A stretch of 64,000 nt of DNA. Origin: Leptospirales bacterium (lineage in GTDB: Bacteria; Spirochaetota; Leptospiria; Leptospirales; Leptonemataceae). The stretch covers positions 62,001 through 126,000 of the forward strand of contig JAEUSB010000081.1 of the NCBI GenBank assembly GCA_016788865.1. The letters are read 5' to 3'. Positions 18,096-27,181 of the stretch are shown here, in pieces. The position numbers were made by a program, and so were the translations under genes. Numbering within the stretch: the first letter of the stretch is position 1; each line of letters opens with the position of its first letter. Below the pieces are notes generated by a model, which worked only from the letters and a program-made list of their open reading frames with translations, had not been told where the DNA came from and ran no database searches.

Positions 18096-20199
18096 AGCGC
18101 AGTGCCGAAATGGGGTCCAGTCGCGATGCTTTCCACGCCGGATAGTAGCCAAAAAGAATTCCCACAGTTGCCGAGACAGCAAAAGCCGCAACAATCGCGG
18201 TGATAGAGACTTCAGTAGGCCAACGCAACAACCAGCTAACAAGAATTGCCGTTAAACGACCAATCAAAATCCCAACAGCCCCTCCAAAGAAGCATAGCAA
18301 AATCGCTTCGGTCAGAAATTGCTGCAGTATGCGAGCCGGTGAGGCTCCGACCGCCATCCTCAGTCCAATTTCGCGTGTTCGCTCAGTGACGGAAACGAGC
18401 ATGATATTCATGATTCCCACGCCTCCAACCACAAGGGATATCAGCGCCACGACAAGTAGCAGATTTGTCATCATTGTAGTAGTAGAAGAAAGGGCTTTTG
18501 AAACTTCAGTCATGTCGCGAATACTGAAATCGTCAGGCTCACCCGGTTGCAGACGGTGCCTTTCTCGCAGAACACTTGTAATCTGAGCAATTGCCTGTGG
18601 CATAGCTTCCGCGCTGGTGGAGACGGCCAGGATTTGATCAATGTTCACAAACCTTACGGGCAAAGGATTGTTCGCAACCTGGGATTCGGATCTTCCGGGG
18701 TACAGGCTTGTGCTCCCTGGATACACTTTGTTTAACGTATTCACGTTCGAATTTGACGCGGCTGCAGCACTCTGATTTGCATTGCTGAGTGCAGACGCAC
18801 TGACGCGGAACTTAATTGCGGTCCAGGGTGCCAGGACTATGTCGTCCTGGTCCATACCCATCATGTTCGCACCCTTGCGACTCAGAATACCGCGAACCTG
18901 AAACGGAACGTTATTAATTCTGATCTCCTTTCCAATCGGGTTCTGCTCACCAAATAGCTCCTTGACAATTCGCTGACCAAGTACACAAACTTTGTTCGCA
19001 TTTCGCACGTCCCGATCTGTGAACATTTCGCCCTGGGACATACTCCAATCACGGATCTCCAGAAACGCCGGTGTTGTTCCAAAAATACTCGAAGGAACCC
19101 AGTTCTTATTGCCAAACACGACTTGCGTGCGCGAGCGGACGATTGGTGCTGCGGCACGCACTGCAGGACACTCATTGCTCACTGCAATAACATCTTCTGG
19201 CGTGAGCGTCATAACACTCCCGGAACCGAATGAAACGCCACCGCTTGCAGCACTTCCCGGAAAGACAGTGAGATTGTTGGCTCCCATGCTCGCGACAGTT
19301 CGTTGAATCGATTTTGCCGAGCCGTTTCCGATTTCCATCATTGCTATAACTGAGGCTATCCCAATGATGATACCAAGCGCAGTCAGCGCGGCCCTCAAGG
19401 TGTTTCTTCGCAGGCCTGTCAAAGAAGTAGAAAGGGTTTCCGAAAGTTGCGACAGAATTCCTACAGGGCTACTGGGAATGGTGGGTGCTTGTTCGAAGTC
19501 GGCAGGAGGTAATCGCACTTCGTCCGCCTCAACCCTGCCATCACGAATGCGAATGATACGCCGAGCATGCCTGGCTACGTTTTCATCGTGCGTCACAAGG
19601 ATGATAGTAACCCCTTCTTCTCGATTCAACGTTTCCAGCAACGCCAGAACTTCCTCGCTGGTCCTCGAATCCAGATTGCCGGTGGGCTCGTCCGCAAAGA
19701 TCAAGGGAGGGCGGTTCATGAGCGAGCGCGCAATCGCAACACGCTGTTGCTGCCCACCTGATAGCCTCGAAGGTTCGTGATCCATTCTATTGGCAAGACC
19801 GACCCTCTCAAGCAATGACACAGCGCGTTTCCAGGCTTCCGCCGCTGAGATTTTCTCAGTTGAATAGGTCAGTGGCATCAGCAAATTGTCGAGCGCTGTT
19901 GTGCGCGCGAGCAGATTGAAATTCTGGAAGATGAATCCAATCTTCATGCTGCGCAGCCTGGCTCGTGCTTCTAGATTCATGGCCCCAACATCTTCCGAGT
20001 CCAGCCAGTAATGGCCCCCGGTTGGCGAATCCAGGCAACCGAGCAAGTTCATGAGCGTGGTTTTGCCTGACCCTGATGGACCCATCAGGGCTACAAACTC
20101 GCCTCGACCAATTTTCAGGGTAATCTCGTCGAGAACGGGCGTTTGAATATCACCGGTCTGATAATATTTAGAAATTCTTTGCAGCTCGATGAGTTCCAC
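18088..20199 (-). CDS. macB: MacB-type ABC transporter, ATPase fused to permease
   Basis: MacB is the inner-membrane engine of a macrolide, lipoprotein or peptide efflux pump. The 703 residues comprise an N-terminal ATPase and a C-terminal FtsX/MacB permease. The ATPase shows Walker A GPSGSGKTTL at 40-49, the signature LSGGQQQRVAIARSL and IFADEPTGN. In the permease one membrane helix at ~270-290 is followed by a large periplasmic domain with many Ser/Asn residues, and then three helices near the end with GGVGIMNIMLVSVTERTREI and ASPARI. This is the full-length fused form typical of Gram-negatives. It ends inside the start of tolC (8-bp overlap) and follows macA by 10 bp. Confidence 0.93.
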   Translation of the reverse strand: MELIELQRISKYYQTGDIQTPVLDEITLKIGRGEFVALMGPSGSGKTTLMNLLGCLDSPTGGHYWLDSEDVGAMNLEARARLRSMKIGFIFQNFNLLARTTALDNLLMPLTYSTEKISAAEAWKRAVSLLERVGLANRMDHEPSRLSGGQQQRVAIARSLMNRPPLIFADEPTGNLDSRTSEEVLALLETLNREEGVTIILVTHDENVARHARRIIRIRDGRVEADEVRLPPADFEQAPTIPSSPVGILSQLSETLSTSLTGLRRNTLRAALTALGIIIGIASVIAMMEIGNGSAKSIQRTVASMGANNLTVFPGSAASGGVSFGSGSVMTLTPEDVIAVSNECPAVRAAAPIVRSRTQVVFGNKNWVPSSIFGTTPAFLEIRDWSMSQGEMFTDRDVRNANKVCVLGQRIVKELFGEQNPIGKEIRINNVPFQVRGILSRKGANMMGMDQDDIVLAPWTAIKFRVSASALSNANQSAAAASNSNVNTLNKVYPGSTSLYPGRSESQVANNPLPVRFVNIDQILAVSTSAEAMPQAIAQITSVLRERHRLQPGEPDDFSIRDMTEVSKALSSTTTMMTNLLLVVALISLVVGGVGIMNIMLVSVTERTREIGLRMAVGASPARILQQFLTEAILLCFFGGAVGILIGRLTAILVSWLLRWPTEVSITAIVAAFAVSATVGILFGYYPAWKASRLDPISALRYE

Positions 20200-20209
20200 G
20201 GTTTTTGCG

Positions 20210-21502
20210 TCATCGCCTTCGGTTTGGGAGTTTGGGTGTGAAAGGATTTACTTCCGCCGGCTCAGGAGTTCCTTCGTCGATGCCGGTGATCACATTCATA
20301 CCCTCAGTAACACCCTGGACTTCGCTAACGCTTCCATCGCTTAGCCCGGTCTTCACCGGAACGCGTTTTGGTTTCTTGTCTTGAAGAACCCAGACAGCGC
20401 CATTGAATGATTCGTTACCCACGATCTGCGGGGGCTCTATTTGCGAATTTCCGCGTCCCGGAGGCGACCACTGCAAAGCAGCATTCGGTACGTAAAGGAC
20501 ACCCTTCTTCTTTTCCATCACAAACTTAACGTTAGCCGTCAAGTAAGGCAGGAGTTTTCCGTCCTGGTTTTCCGTGTTAACTACGACAGTATACGTCACG
20601 ACGTTCTGAGTCATCGTTGCATTGAGTCGGACCTTTGCGACTGTACCTTTAAAGGCAGAACCGGGATGCGCATCAACGGTAAACTCCACGGGCTGCCCCG
20701 TACGGATGTGTCCAATGTCTGCTTCATTTACGGGAACCCAGATTTGAATACGACGAAGGTCCTTTGCAATCAGGAACAGACTGGGGGCGCTCAGGCTTGC
20801 AACAACGGTCTGGCCAATGTTAACGCGCCGATCGATTATGATGCCGCGAATTGGGGAACGAATAATGCAATAACTGAGATTCTGATTCGCTCGATCGACC
20901 AGAGCTTTGGCCTGAACGACTGAGAGCTCCGCCTGGCGAATTGCGGCCCGACCAACCTGCACACCAGCCTTAGCTGTTTCGTAATTTGATTGAGCAATAT
21001 CAAAATCACTCTGTGAAAGCGCGTCCGATGGACCGAGCTCTTGCGCGCGTTTCCACTCGCGCTCTGCTTGATACAACTTTGCTTTGATTTGATCAAGATC
21101 TGCCTGGGCCTTCTGAACTCCCGCATGGGCTTGATCGAGTTGCGCATTCGCCTGCGTTAGATCTGCTTTGTAATTGCTGTCGTCTATGTAGGCCAGGATC
21201 ATACCTTCCTCGACTTGCGACCCGTAATCGATCGGCTTTCCGGTCCTATCATTACCAAATCGGAGAATTCGTCCGGCGACCTGCGCACCGACATCGATAA
21301 CTTCTTCCGGTTCAACGGTTCCTGAAGCTGCGATTGCGGATGTTACATCCCCTCGCACAACTACAGCTGTGCGGTATGATTCAGGTGTCTTCTTTCTTAG
21401 AAGGATCCAGGCCAGGGGCACAACGATGGTCAGAGCGCCAATGCCAATGATGATCCACGACCGTTTTGAGAGTTTTCTTATGTCGAATGGAAATCGCAAC
21501 AC
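20210..21502 (-). CDS. macA: MacA-type periplasmic adaptor (membrane fusion protein)
   Basis: The 430-residue protein has one N-terminal membrane anchor (residues ~16-36). A biotinyl-lipoyl-like segment with GTVEPEEVIDVGAQVAGRI follows, then a long helical hairpin rich in Ala/Gln (about 120-215) that forms the coiled coil. Beta-barrel and membrane-proximal domains come after, including IIDRRVNIGQTVVA. In the family the adaptor links MacB to the TolC-like channel across the periplasm. It is the first gene of the operon; the 150 bp to the divergent ohr-like gene should hold the promoter. The partner order (adaptor, MacB, OEP) and spacing support a complete pump. Substrate is unknown. Confidence 0.9.
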   Translation of the reverse strand: MLRFPFDIRKLSKRSWIIIGIGALTIVVPLAWILLRKKTPESYRTAVVVRGDVTSAIAASGTVEPEEVIDVGAQVAGRILRFGNDRTGKPIDYGSQVEEGMILAYIDDSNYKADLTQANAQLDQAHAGVQKAQADLDQIKAKLYQAEREWKRAQELGPSDALSQSDFDIAQSNYETAKAGVQVGRAAIRQAELSVVQAKALVDRANQNLSYCIIRSPIRGIIIDRRVNIGQTVVASLSAPSLFLIAKDLRRIQIWVPVNEADIGHIRTGQPVEFTVDAHPGSAFKGTVAKVRLNATMTQNVVTYTVVVNTENQDGKLLPYLTANVKFVMEKKKGVLYVPNAALQWSPPGRGNSQIEPPQIVGNESFNGAVWVLQDKKPKRVPVKTGLSDGSVSEVQGVTEGMNVITGIDEGTPEPAEVNPFTPKLPNRRR

Positions 21503-21675
21503 CCGCCCCTTAGAAATGGACGCTCCTTAGACCGAGTCCAGCCCGGAAGGGTTCCAGGGAACAGAGAATCAAAGCGGCATCAGAAATAGCCACCGCGTTT
21601 TGCAGGATGACTGATCGCAAAAAAGTCTACTAATCTGAGGAGACTCTACAAAAGATGGAGCTTCAGGAGAAACCA

Positions 21676-22092
21676 ATGAAAGCTCTTTATACGGCACAAG
21701 CAACGGCCAGCGGAGGTCGCGACGGCAAAGTTGTTTCAAGCGATGGCGTGCTAGATTTTACACTTGCAATTCCAAAAGAAATGGGCGGCCCCGGCGGAGC
21801 ATTCACGAACCCGGAACAACTTTTCGCTGCTGGTTACTCTGCCTGCTTTCATAGTGCCCTCAAGCTGGTTGCCATGCGGTCGCGAAAGTCAGTCGAAGGA
21901 TCAACTGTCACAGCGCATGTGAGCATTGGGAAAGGGGAAGGTCCCGGTTATATTCTCGCTGCAGACCTGCATGTGAAGATTCCTGGACTCGAGCCTGGTG
22001 AAGCGCAGGAACTTGTAGATAAAGCCCACAAAGTTTGTCCCTACTCGAATGCCACGCGCGGCAACATTGAAGTTAAGCTGACCATCGAGTGA
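21676..22092 (+). CDS. ohr: Organic hydroperoxide resistance protein, Ohr/OsmC family
   Basis: Ohr/OsmC proteins reduce organic peroxides with a cysteine pair in the cytoplasm. The product is 138 residues from the ATG at 21676. The start is set by AGGAG at 21667-21671, about 5 bp before it; the ATG at 21655 lacks such a site. The first redox Cys lies in GYSACFHSAL and the second in VCPYSNATRGN, the Ohr pattern. GGPGGAFTNPEQLFAAGYSA is the usual conserved block. Length is normal. It is divergent from macA and shares a ~170-bp intergenic region. No OhrR regulator is adjacent; the MarR-type gene at 49168 is far away. Confidence 0.92.
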   Translation: MKALYTAQATASGGRDGKVVSSDGVLDFTLAIPKEMGGPGGAFTNPEQLFAAGYSACFHSALKLVAMRSRKSVEGSTVTAHVSIGKGEGPGYILAADLHVKIPGLEPGEAQELVDKAHKVCPYSNATRGNIEVKLTIE

Positions 22093-22103
22093 CCCGGAAT
22101 GCA

Positions 22104-22445
22104 CTAGCGACCAGAGTCTTCCAGAAACTCAACGGGAATACCATCAAGAGCCTCGATGGGTGTCGAGGCCAGAAACGATTCATGCACATTCAGGCGTAAT
22201 CCTGGGGCTTCAATAACGTAAACGGTGTGAATGAGCTGCTTTTTGAATCGCACGTGGGTAACTACTGCGACTCGGAACTGCTTGAGTATTGCCGGTTCAT
22301 TGAGCAATGGAAAACTACCAGGCTCCCGACGCTCTTCGAAATGAAGATACCAAACCAGGTCACCAACAGCATAACGAGCCGCGCTTGCCTCAGTCGGCTC
22401 AACAGCACCAAAGCCAAACCACGACTTTATGAGGTCCCAGATCAC
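22104..22445 (-). CDS. Small conserved-looking protein of unknown function
   Basis: I do not recognise this protein. A GTG at 22445 gives 113 residues beginning VIWDLIKSWFGFG. The frame is open to 22619 but the extra N-terminus is rich in Arg and looks non-coding. The body has YAVGDLVWYLHFEERREPG, short strands and FLASTPIEALDGIPVEFLED at the end. It is a small soluble beta-rich protein, possibly binding a ligand via its aromatic strands. It converges with ohr (11 bp apart). No partner gene on the same strand is close. Start position is uncertain. Confidence 0.5.
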   Translation of the reverse strand: MIWDLIKSWFGFGAVEPTEASAARYAVGDLVWYLHFEERREPGSFPLLNEPAILKQFRVAVVTHVRFKKQLIHTVYVIEAPGLRLNVHESFLASTPIEALDGIPVEFLEDSGR

Positions 22446-22701
22446 GATCGAGCGATCTAAGGATCGGGGTCGGCCGACGGCAATACAAAAAGCTCTATGG
22501 AGCGAGTAAGGTGAATAGCTTATTTTTGTTCCGATTATTGTCACATTCCAGTTGCGGCATGCGGACACTCCGCGCGCGCCAGACCGTTGTCGCCTGACGC
22601 TTAGAATTTGTATTTCCAAGATTGAACTACAAGCACTTCTTGGGAATAGTTGTGTGGTCGCATTGGACTTTTGTTCGTCGAATCCTCACAGGAAGCGCGT
22701 C

Positions 22702-23307
22702 ATGATTAACGTTAAAGTTTTAGTCCCCATATTTATTGCGCAAATAACTCTGGTAGCCTGTTCAGGTTTTCCTTCCAACCAGGCGGATACCCTTGCAGCC
22801 TCGCTCTTACTAGGCGACGTGAACCGGACATCGACAGCTTCGTCGTCGTCCGGTTCCTCATCAACCGGAACCGCAGGACCGTTCGTTTTCAACAGCGGAT
22901 GGAATTGCGCGGCCTCCACAGACTGTCAGGACGTGTACGACTTTACTATCACAAATCCGATTGCCAGCGACACACTCACCGTTGCTGCCACGGCCATCAC
23001 CGGATCTTCGGCCATTCGACTCGCAGTATTCGCGCCTGGATCAGGCTTGAACGGTGTGAATCAGATAAACGGAGGAACTACCGATCACAGATGTGTTCCC
23101 TTTAACACGAATGATACGGTGAACGTGACCGGCCAGACACTTACGGGCACTTATCGGGTAGCTTTGGGTCGCGATTGGAACAACAGCGGCGGAAACTCAG
23201 GCACTTATACGCTCACCGTTTCGTTTAACGCTGCCAAACTTACATCCCTGGGCCAGACGGTAGACGACACAGCGACACTCCTCACTGCAGCAACCACCTG
23301 CCCTTAA
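22702..23307 (+). CDS. Secreted lipoprotein with beta-sandwich, Ser/Thr-rich
   Basis: The 201-residue product starts with a signal ending in the lipobox TLVACSG (Cys near residue 20). A Ser/Thr/Gly-rich linker, GSSSTGTAGPF, follows, and then a beta-rich domain of strands with many Thr and Asn, including YDFTITNPIASDTLTV and GRDWNNSGGNSGTYTLTV. The fold looks like a bacterial pre-peptidase (PPC)-type or similar sandwich. The start at 22702 is favoured by AGGAAG about 6 bp upstream; the frame open to 22552 has no signal peptide. The protein is probably anchored on the surface. It stands before the SDR gene by 24 bp on the same strand, so both may share a transcript. Confidence 0.7.
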   Translation: MINVKVLVPIFIAQITLVACSGFPSNQADTLAASLLLGDVNRTSTASSSSGSSSTGTAGPFVFNSGWNCAASTDCQDVYDFTITNPIASDTLTVAATAITGSSAIRLAVFAPGSGLNGVNQINGGTTDHRCVPFNTNDTVNVTGQTLTGTYRVALGRDWNNSGGNSGTYTLTVSFNAAKLTSLGQTVDDTATLLTAATTCP

Positions 23308-23331
23308 CGCCAGCCAACCAGTAGAACGGAC

Positions 23332-24129
23332 ATGCCTGATGATTTCAAAGACAAAGTAGTTCTTGTGACCGGTGCCAGTTCCGGCATTGGTCGGGCAACG
23401 GCTAAACTCTTTGCCGTTCGCGGGGCAAAGGTTGCCATCATGGCTCGCACGGCTGCTAAACTTGAGAGCCTGCGAAGCGAATGCCTAATTCCGGATAACG
23501 TCCTGATAATCGTCGGCGACGTTTCTATCGAGGCTGATTGCCAGCGCGCCATTCAGAACATACTTTCAAAATGGGCCGGGATTGACGCGGTGATCCACAA
23601 CGCGGGCGTAAGCATGCGGGGTGCAGCGCAAGAGACTGATGTTCAGGTGTTTCGCTCCCTTATGGAAGTTAACTATTATTCACTCGTTTATCTCTACAAG
23701 GCTTCGGTTGCGGCGCTCAAGGAGCGCCGAGGGCATTTCGTTTCGGTTTCGAGCATGATGGGGAAGTATTCGACACAGCTTCGCGCCGGGTACACGGCAA
23801 GCAAGCATGCAATGGTTGGATTTATGGACAGCGTTCGGCTTGAATTGCTAGCGGATGGTGTTCATGTCATGACAGTGATTCCGGGATTCGTCAACACAGA
23901 TGTGGCACAAAATGCGTTTGCTCCTTCCGGTAGCAAGCACGGGGTTCAAGACCAAGCGATCCTCGGGGGCCTACCGCCGGAGCGAGTTGCAATTGATATC
24001 TACAATGGGATGAAAGCTCGGAAACGAGAAACCGTCTCGTCTCACTTCAAGGAAAGGTTCGCGCTTTTCTTGAGCAAATGGAATCCTTCGCTCCTGGACA
24101 AATTGTTACTGAAGGTTAAGGCAACCTAA
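23332..24129 (+). CDS. Short-chain dehydrogenase/reductase
   Basis: The 265-residue SDR uses NAD(P)H to reduce or oxidise a carbonyl substrate. The Rossmann motif TGASSGIG lies at 14-21, HNAGVSMRG at ~89-97, the catalytic Ser in the SVSSMMG segment (about 138), YTASK with the Tyr/Lys pair at about 154-158, and PGFVNT at ~183-188. It resembles the DHRS7/lipid-type classical SDRs that carry SSMMGK and EVNYYS. The C-terminal SKWNPSLLDKLLLK is a typical short tail. It stands 24 bp after the Ser-rich lipoprotein gene. Substrate is unknown. Confidence 0.88.
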   Translation: MPDDFKDKVVLVTGASSGIGRATAKLFAVRGAKVAIMARTAAKLESLRSECLIPDNVLIIVGDVSIEADCQRAIQNILSKWAGIDAVIHNAGVSMRGAAQETDVQVFRSLMEVNYYSLVYLYKASVAALKERRGHFVSVSSMMGKYSTQLRAGYTASKHAMVGFMDSVRLELLADGVHVMTVIPGFVNTDVAQNAFAPSGSKHGVQDQAILGGLPPERVAIDIYNGMKARKRETVSSHFKERFALFLSKWNPSLLDKLLLKVKAT

Positions 24130-24221
24130 CCCGGAATATGAATGATCCCCTCCGGGCAAAGTGTGCCATTCCCCGCAAACGTTACACGATCAACTAATCC
24201 AGAAGGTTGGAACTGTAGACG

Positions 24222-25625
24222 ATGTTGCTTGACCGCTCCCGCCGGGAGGGCTGGATATTCGCCATGACGTTTCGCAAAATCTGGAATTGGCTTATGGCCC
24301 GGGATCTGATTGCTTCGTTGGCGGATGGTGAGGTCCGTGCTTACCGTGTGGCAAATTCCTTTTGCTTGATTGCACTTTTTTGTACCATCTTGATGGGTCT
24401 GGGGCCCATGAATCTCGTCGGCCACCCTGTCAGGGTACTGATTGCAATGCACATGATCAATTGGACCTTCACCGGCGCATTGATCGTAAGCCTGATTCTT
24501 CTCCGCCTTAAGAAGCGCTCGCAAGCGATGGTGCTCTCATGCCTGACCGGGAATGTCTTTGCAGCTTCACTTTCCTTCGCCGTTCCGGACGAACCCATCT
24601 ACCTGGCATCATTTGCTCTTGCGATGATGCCCTTTCTTCTCCGCGCCGGAAAATCCCCGATTACACGTTATGCGCTCTCGATTTTACCGATGGCCTGGTT
24701 CTTAGCTTATGAGATCTATTTCAAGGTTGTTGCCGGAGCAGCCTTCTTTGGACCAATGCAATGGGTCATTCCTGCTGACCGATTGATACCTCCCGTCTTC
24801 CTGGTCCTTGTCCTTACGTTTGTCATTGTGCAACAGTTCGTGAGCGCCGTAGATCGCGCGGAGGCCAGGCTAAGGGAAGAAAATAGAAGAACGGAAGAGT
24901 TGTTACTGAACATTCTTCCGCGGCAAGTGGCAGATGAACTAAAGGCCGGCGGCAACGTTGAGCCTTTGTTTTTTGATTCGGCGACGGTATGCTTTACGGA
25001 TTTCCAGGGATTCACAAAAATTGCCGAGAGTATGCTTCCGCATGAGCTGGTGGAAGAGTTGGATCGTTGTTTTAGTTTTTTCGACAGTCTGATGGACAGA
25101 CACAATCTGGAAAAACTGAAGACAATCGGCGATAGCTACATGTTTGCCGGCGGAATCCCAATACCGAATCAGACCCATGCAATCGACAGCGTCATGGCGG
25201 CTCTGGAGATTCAGGCTTTCATGAACCAGATGAAGGAGATCAAGACTCAGCAAGGCTTGCCCTACTGGGAGCTGCGCCTCGGGATTCATTCCGGCGATCT
25301 CGTTGCAGGGGTTATTGGCGAAAAGAAATTTGCGTACGATGTATGGAGCGACACTGTCAATACGGCGAGTCGCTGCGAGTCCGCCGGAATGCCCTGACGC
25401 ATCAACGTTTCGAAAGCTACTTATGAACTAATAAAAGACTTCTTTGATTGCGAGTACAGAGGCCCCGTTCCCGCCAAGAATAAAGGTCATATCGACATGT
25501 ATTACGTGAACGGAATCTTAAAAGATCTGCAGGCAGACGGCAACCATAGAGTCCCTAACGAGAAATTTCAAGAACTCTATGTTGAACTGCAAGTCCAATC
25601 AGGCTGGAGACATCGGGACGCGTAG
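24222..25625 (+). pseudogene. Membrane adenylate cyclase interrupted by an in-frame TGA
   Basis: The first 391 codons encode about six membrane helices (~45-210), the linker ELLLNILPRQVADEL, and most of a class III cyclase domain: CFTDFQGFTK (D260), EKLKTIGDSYM (297-307) and FAYDVWSDTVNTASR (370-384). Translation then meets TGA at 25395-25397. After it the same frame continues for 75 codons with RINVSKATYELIKDFF and CEYRGPVPAKNKGHIDMYYV, matching the C-terminus of the paralogue at 27182-28582. The stop stands where that cyclase has Gly in the order EPGRVN. A single GGA-to-TGA change explains it; without it the protein is 467 codons, against 466 in the paralogue. A start at 24264 is possible. 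It may be a pseudogene, a sequencing error or a read-through gene (TGA is followed by C). Confidence 0.85.
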
Positions 25626-25696
25626 CCCCCCAGTGTAGTCCCGTTAGGATATTGAATCTGGATCCGTTGTCAGTAGCGTCGGTGTCGCATACGGAG

Positions 25697-26101
25697 TTAC
25701 GCCGGGCCGGAACTTTTTCTAGAAAGGAAGTACGCGATTAGAAGTAATGCATCAGCGATTAAGAAGCCAAGGACGCCTATATTCATTCCCAGCAACGTTT
25801 TCTCACTTCCGTCAGGATGAACCATGGAGCCGCCGTAGAAATCTCGTATGAGAAAGGAAATCATAAATCCAACTGTCACGAAAAGTCCAATCGCCACGGA
25901 AGTGCGGATGTCCTTCTTGCGCCAGGTCAGCCAAAGAGTATAAACCGCCAGACCACTGTTCGTAATCAATTGCCAGACTTCATGCAGTCGGGCATGCGCT
26001 GGCCAATGTGGATTGAAAACATGCGTAGTATTGACTTCCAGAATGGGTACTGCCAGTCCATAGATTAGCGCACATACAGTTAACAAGATCTTCGCTATCA
26101 T
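25697..26101 (-). CDS. Small four-helix membrane protein
   Basis: The 134-residue protein has four hydrophobic segments (about 2-22, 44-62, 70-88 and 105-127) and few charged residues between them. FNPHWPAHARLHEVWQL carries two His that may face the membrane surface. A family of small DUF-type membrane proteins with HPHWPxHAR(L/F)H is common in proteobacteria and other bacteria; its function is unknown to me. It is divergent from the AraC regulator gene, with about 175 bp between the two, and may be its target. The gene is convergent with the interrupted cyclase. Confidence 0.78.
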   Translation of the reverse strand: MIAKILLTVCALIYGLAVPILEVNTTHVFNPHWPAHARLHEVWQLITNSGLAVYTLWLTWRKKDIRTSVAIGLFVTVGFMISFLIRDFYGGSMVHPDGSEKTLLGMNIGVLGFLIADALLLIAYFLSRKSSGPA

Positions 26102-26276
26102 TTGATTCTCCTTTCACTTTGCTCCGGCTTTCCGGGTTGATTCCCACGGCAGAGCCGAGATATTTTGATTCTACCTCAAATGATCGCCTGAGTATTGGAG
26201 GAACTGGCAATTCTATGCTCTGGTGGCTCCGTACTGCTCGGCTTGACGCAGTTACGATCCGTGGGTCTTTGGGACG

Positions 26277-27140
26277 ATGCAATCTGATCTCTTCTTGTGG
26301 AAAGGGTGCATTCTCTTTATAGGTTCTTTGCCCGATCTAATGAAACATTCCCACCCCACGGAAGCGATCTGCGCGGGCGTGGATGCTAAAATCAAGATTC
26401 GTGGCCAGGGGGTTTCAGATTGGAGGGAGACACAAACTGCCTTCTTGCCGTCTCATTGTGAGCATGAGATCCAGATCCCTGAAGGCAGGTTTGCGTCACT
26501 TTTGTTTGAACCTGGTGGAGGACTAAGTGAAACCGTAAAACGCCAGGTCTATGAAGGAGGCCGGGAATCAACGAGGATCGTTTGCGATCCACCTCCTGGC
26601 GATTTGTTCCTGGAATTTCTAAAGTCATTGGAGCCGGATTCATCGAGCGAGTATCAGGAAGCAGCATTTGATTCCTTTTTAGGACGGATAAAACCAACTC
26701 CTGCGATCGATGCTCGAATTGTTCATGTTGCAGAGCAGATCCTAAAGAACCCGGTTCCGGCAATGTCCATCGACAGTCTTGCCAATTCGATTGGTATGAG
26801 TGTTTCCTGGCTTGTCCATGCTTTCAGCGATTCCTACAACCTCCCAATCAGAAAATATCGGAACTATGTGAGGCTCAAGGCTGTGGCCAACTTATTGAAC
26901 TCAGGAGAATCGCTGGCGGCGGCTGCAGTCGGGGCCGGATTTTACGACCAGGCGCATTTCAACAATACATTCAGAGAGCTGTTCGGCCTTCAGCCCGGGT
27001 TGATCTTTTCCCAGCCGCATGGTATTCGCTGGCATATCGACAATCCAATTCAACCCGTGTTTGAAGAATGGAACCCGGGGAAAGAGGAATCGTCAAGCGA
27101 CCCGCGCGTCCGAACTGGTGCTGATTTTGTGGAGAGATGA
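26277..27140 (+). CDS. AraC-family transcriptional regulator
   Basis: The 287-residue product has an N-terminal ligand or sensing part (about 1-140) and a C-terminal AraC HTH domain. Recognisable pieces are AEQILKNPVPAMSIDSLANSIGMS, and FYDQAHFNNTFRELFGLQPGL, the AraC signature. It would bind DNA as a dimer and control nearby genes. The most likely target is the divergent four-helix membrane protein gene, as regulators in this arrangement often act there. An ATG at 26340 would shorten it by 21 residues and cannot be excluded. No ligand can be inferred. Confidence 0.88.
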   Translation: MQSDLFLWKGCILFIGSLPDLMKHSHPTEAICAGVDAKIKIRGQGVSDWRETQTAFLPSHCEHEIQIPEGRFASLLFEPGGGLSETVKRQVYEGGRESTRIVCDPPPGDLFLEFLKSLEPDSSSEYQEAAFDSFLGRIKPTPAIDARIVHVAEQILKNPVPAMSIDSLANSIGMSVSWLVHAFSDSYNLPIRKYRNYVRLKAVANLLNSGESLAAAAVGAGFYDQAHFNNTFRELFGLQPGLIFSQPHGIRWHIDNPIQPVFEEWNPGKEESSSDPRVRTGADFVER

Positions 27141-27181
27141 ATTGATTATGCCACGCTCTTGGCCAGGCGGCGTCAAAACGA

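Noticed and set aside
25395..25397. Selenocysteine or code reassignment at the TGA in the cyclase
   Set aside because: The paralogue has Gly, not Cys, at this place, no selenocysteine context is visible, and TGA ends many genes here (for example nrnA-operon and panC), so it is a normal stop.
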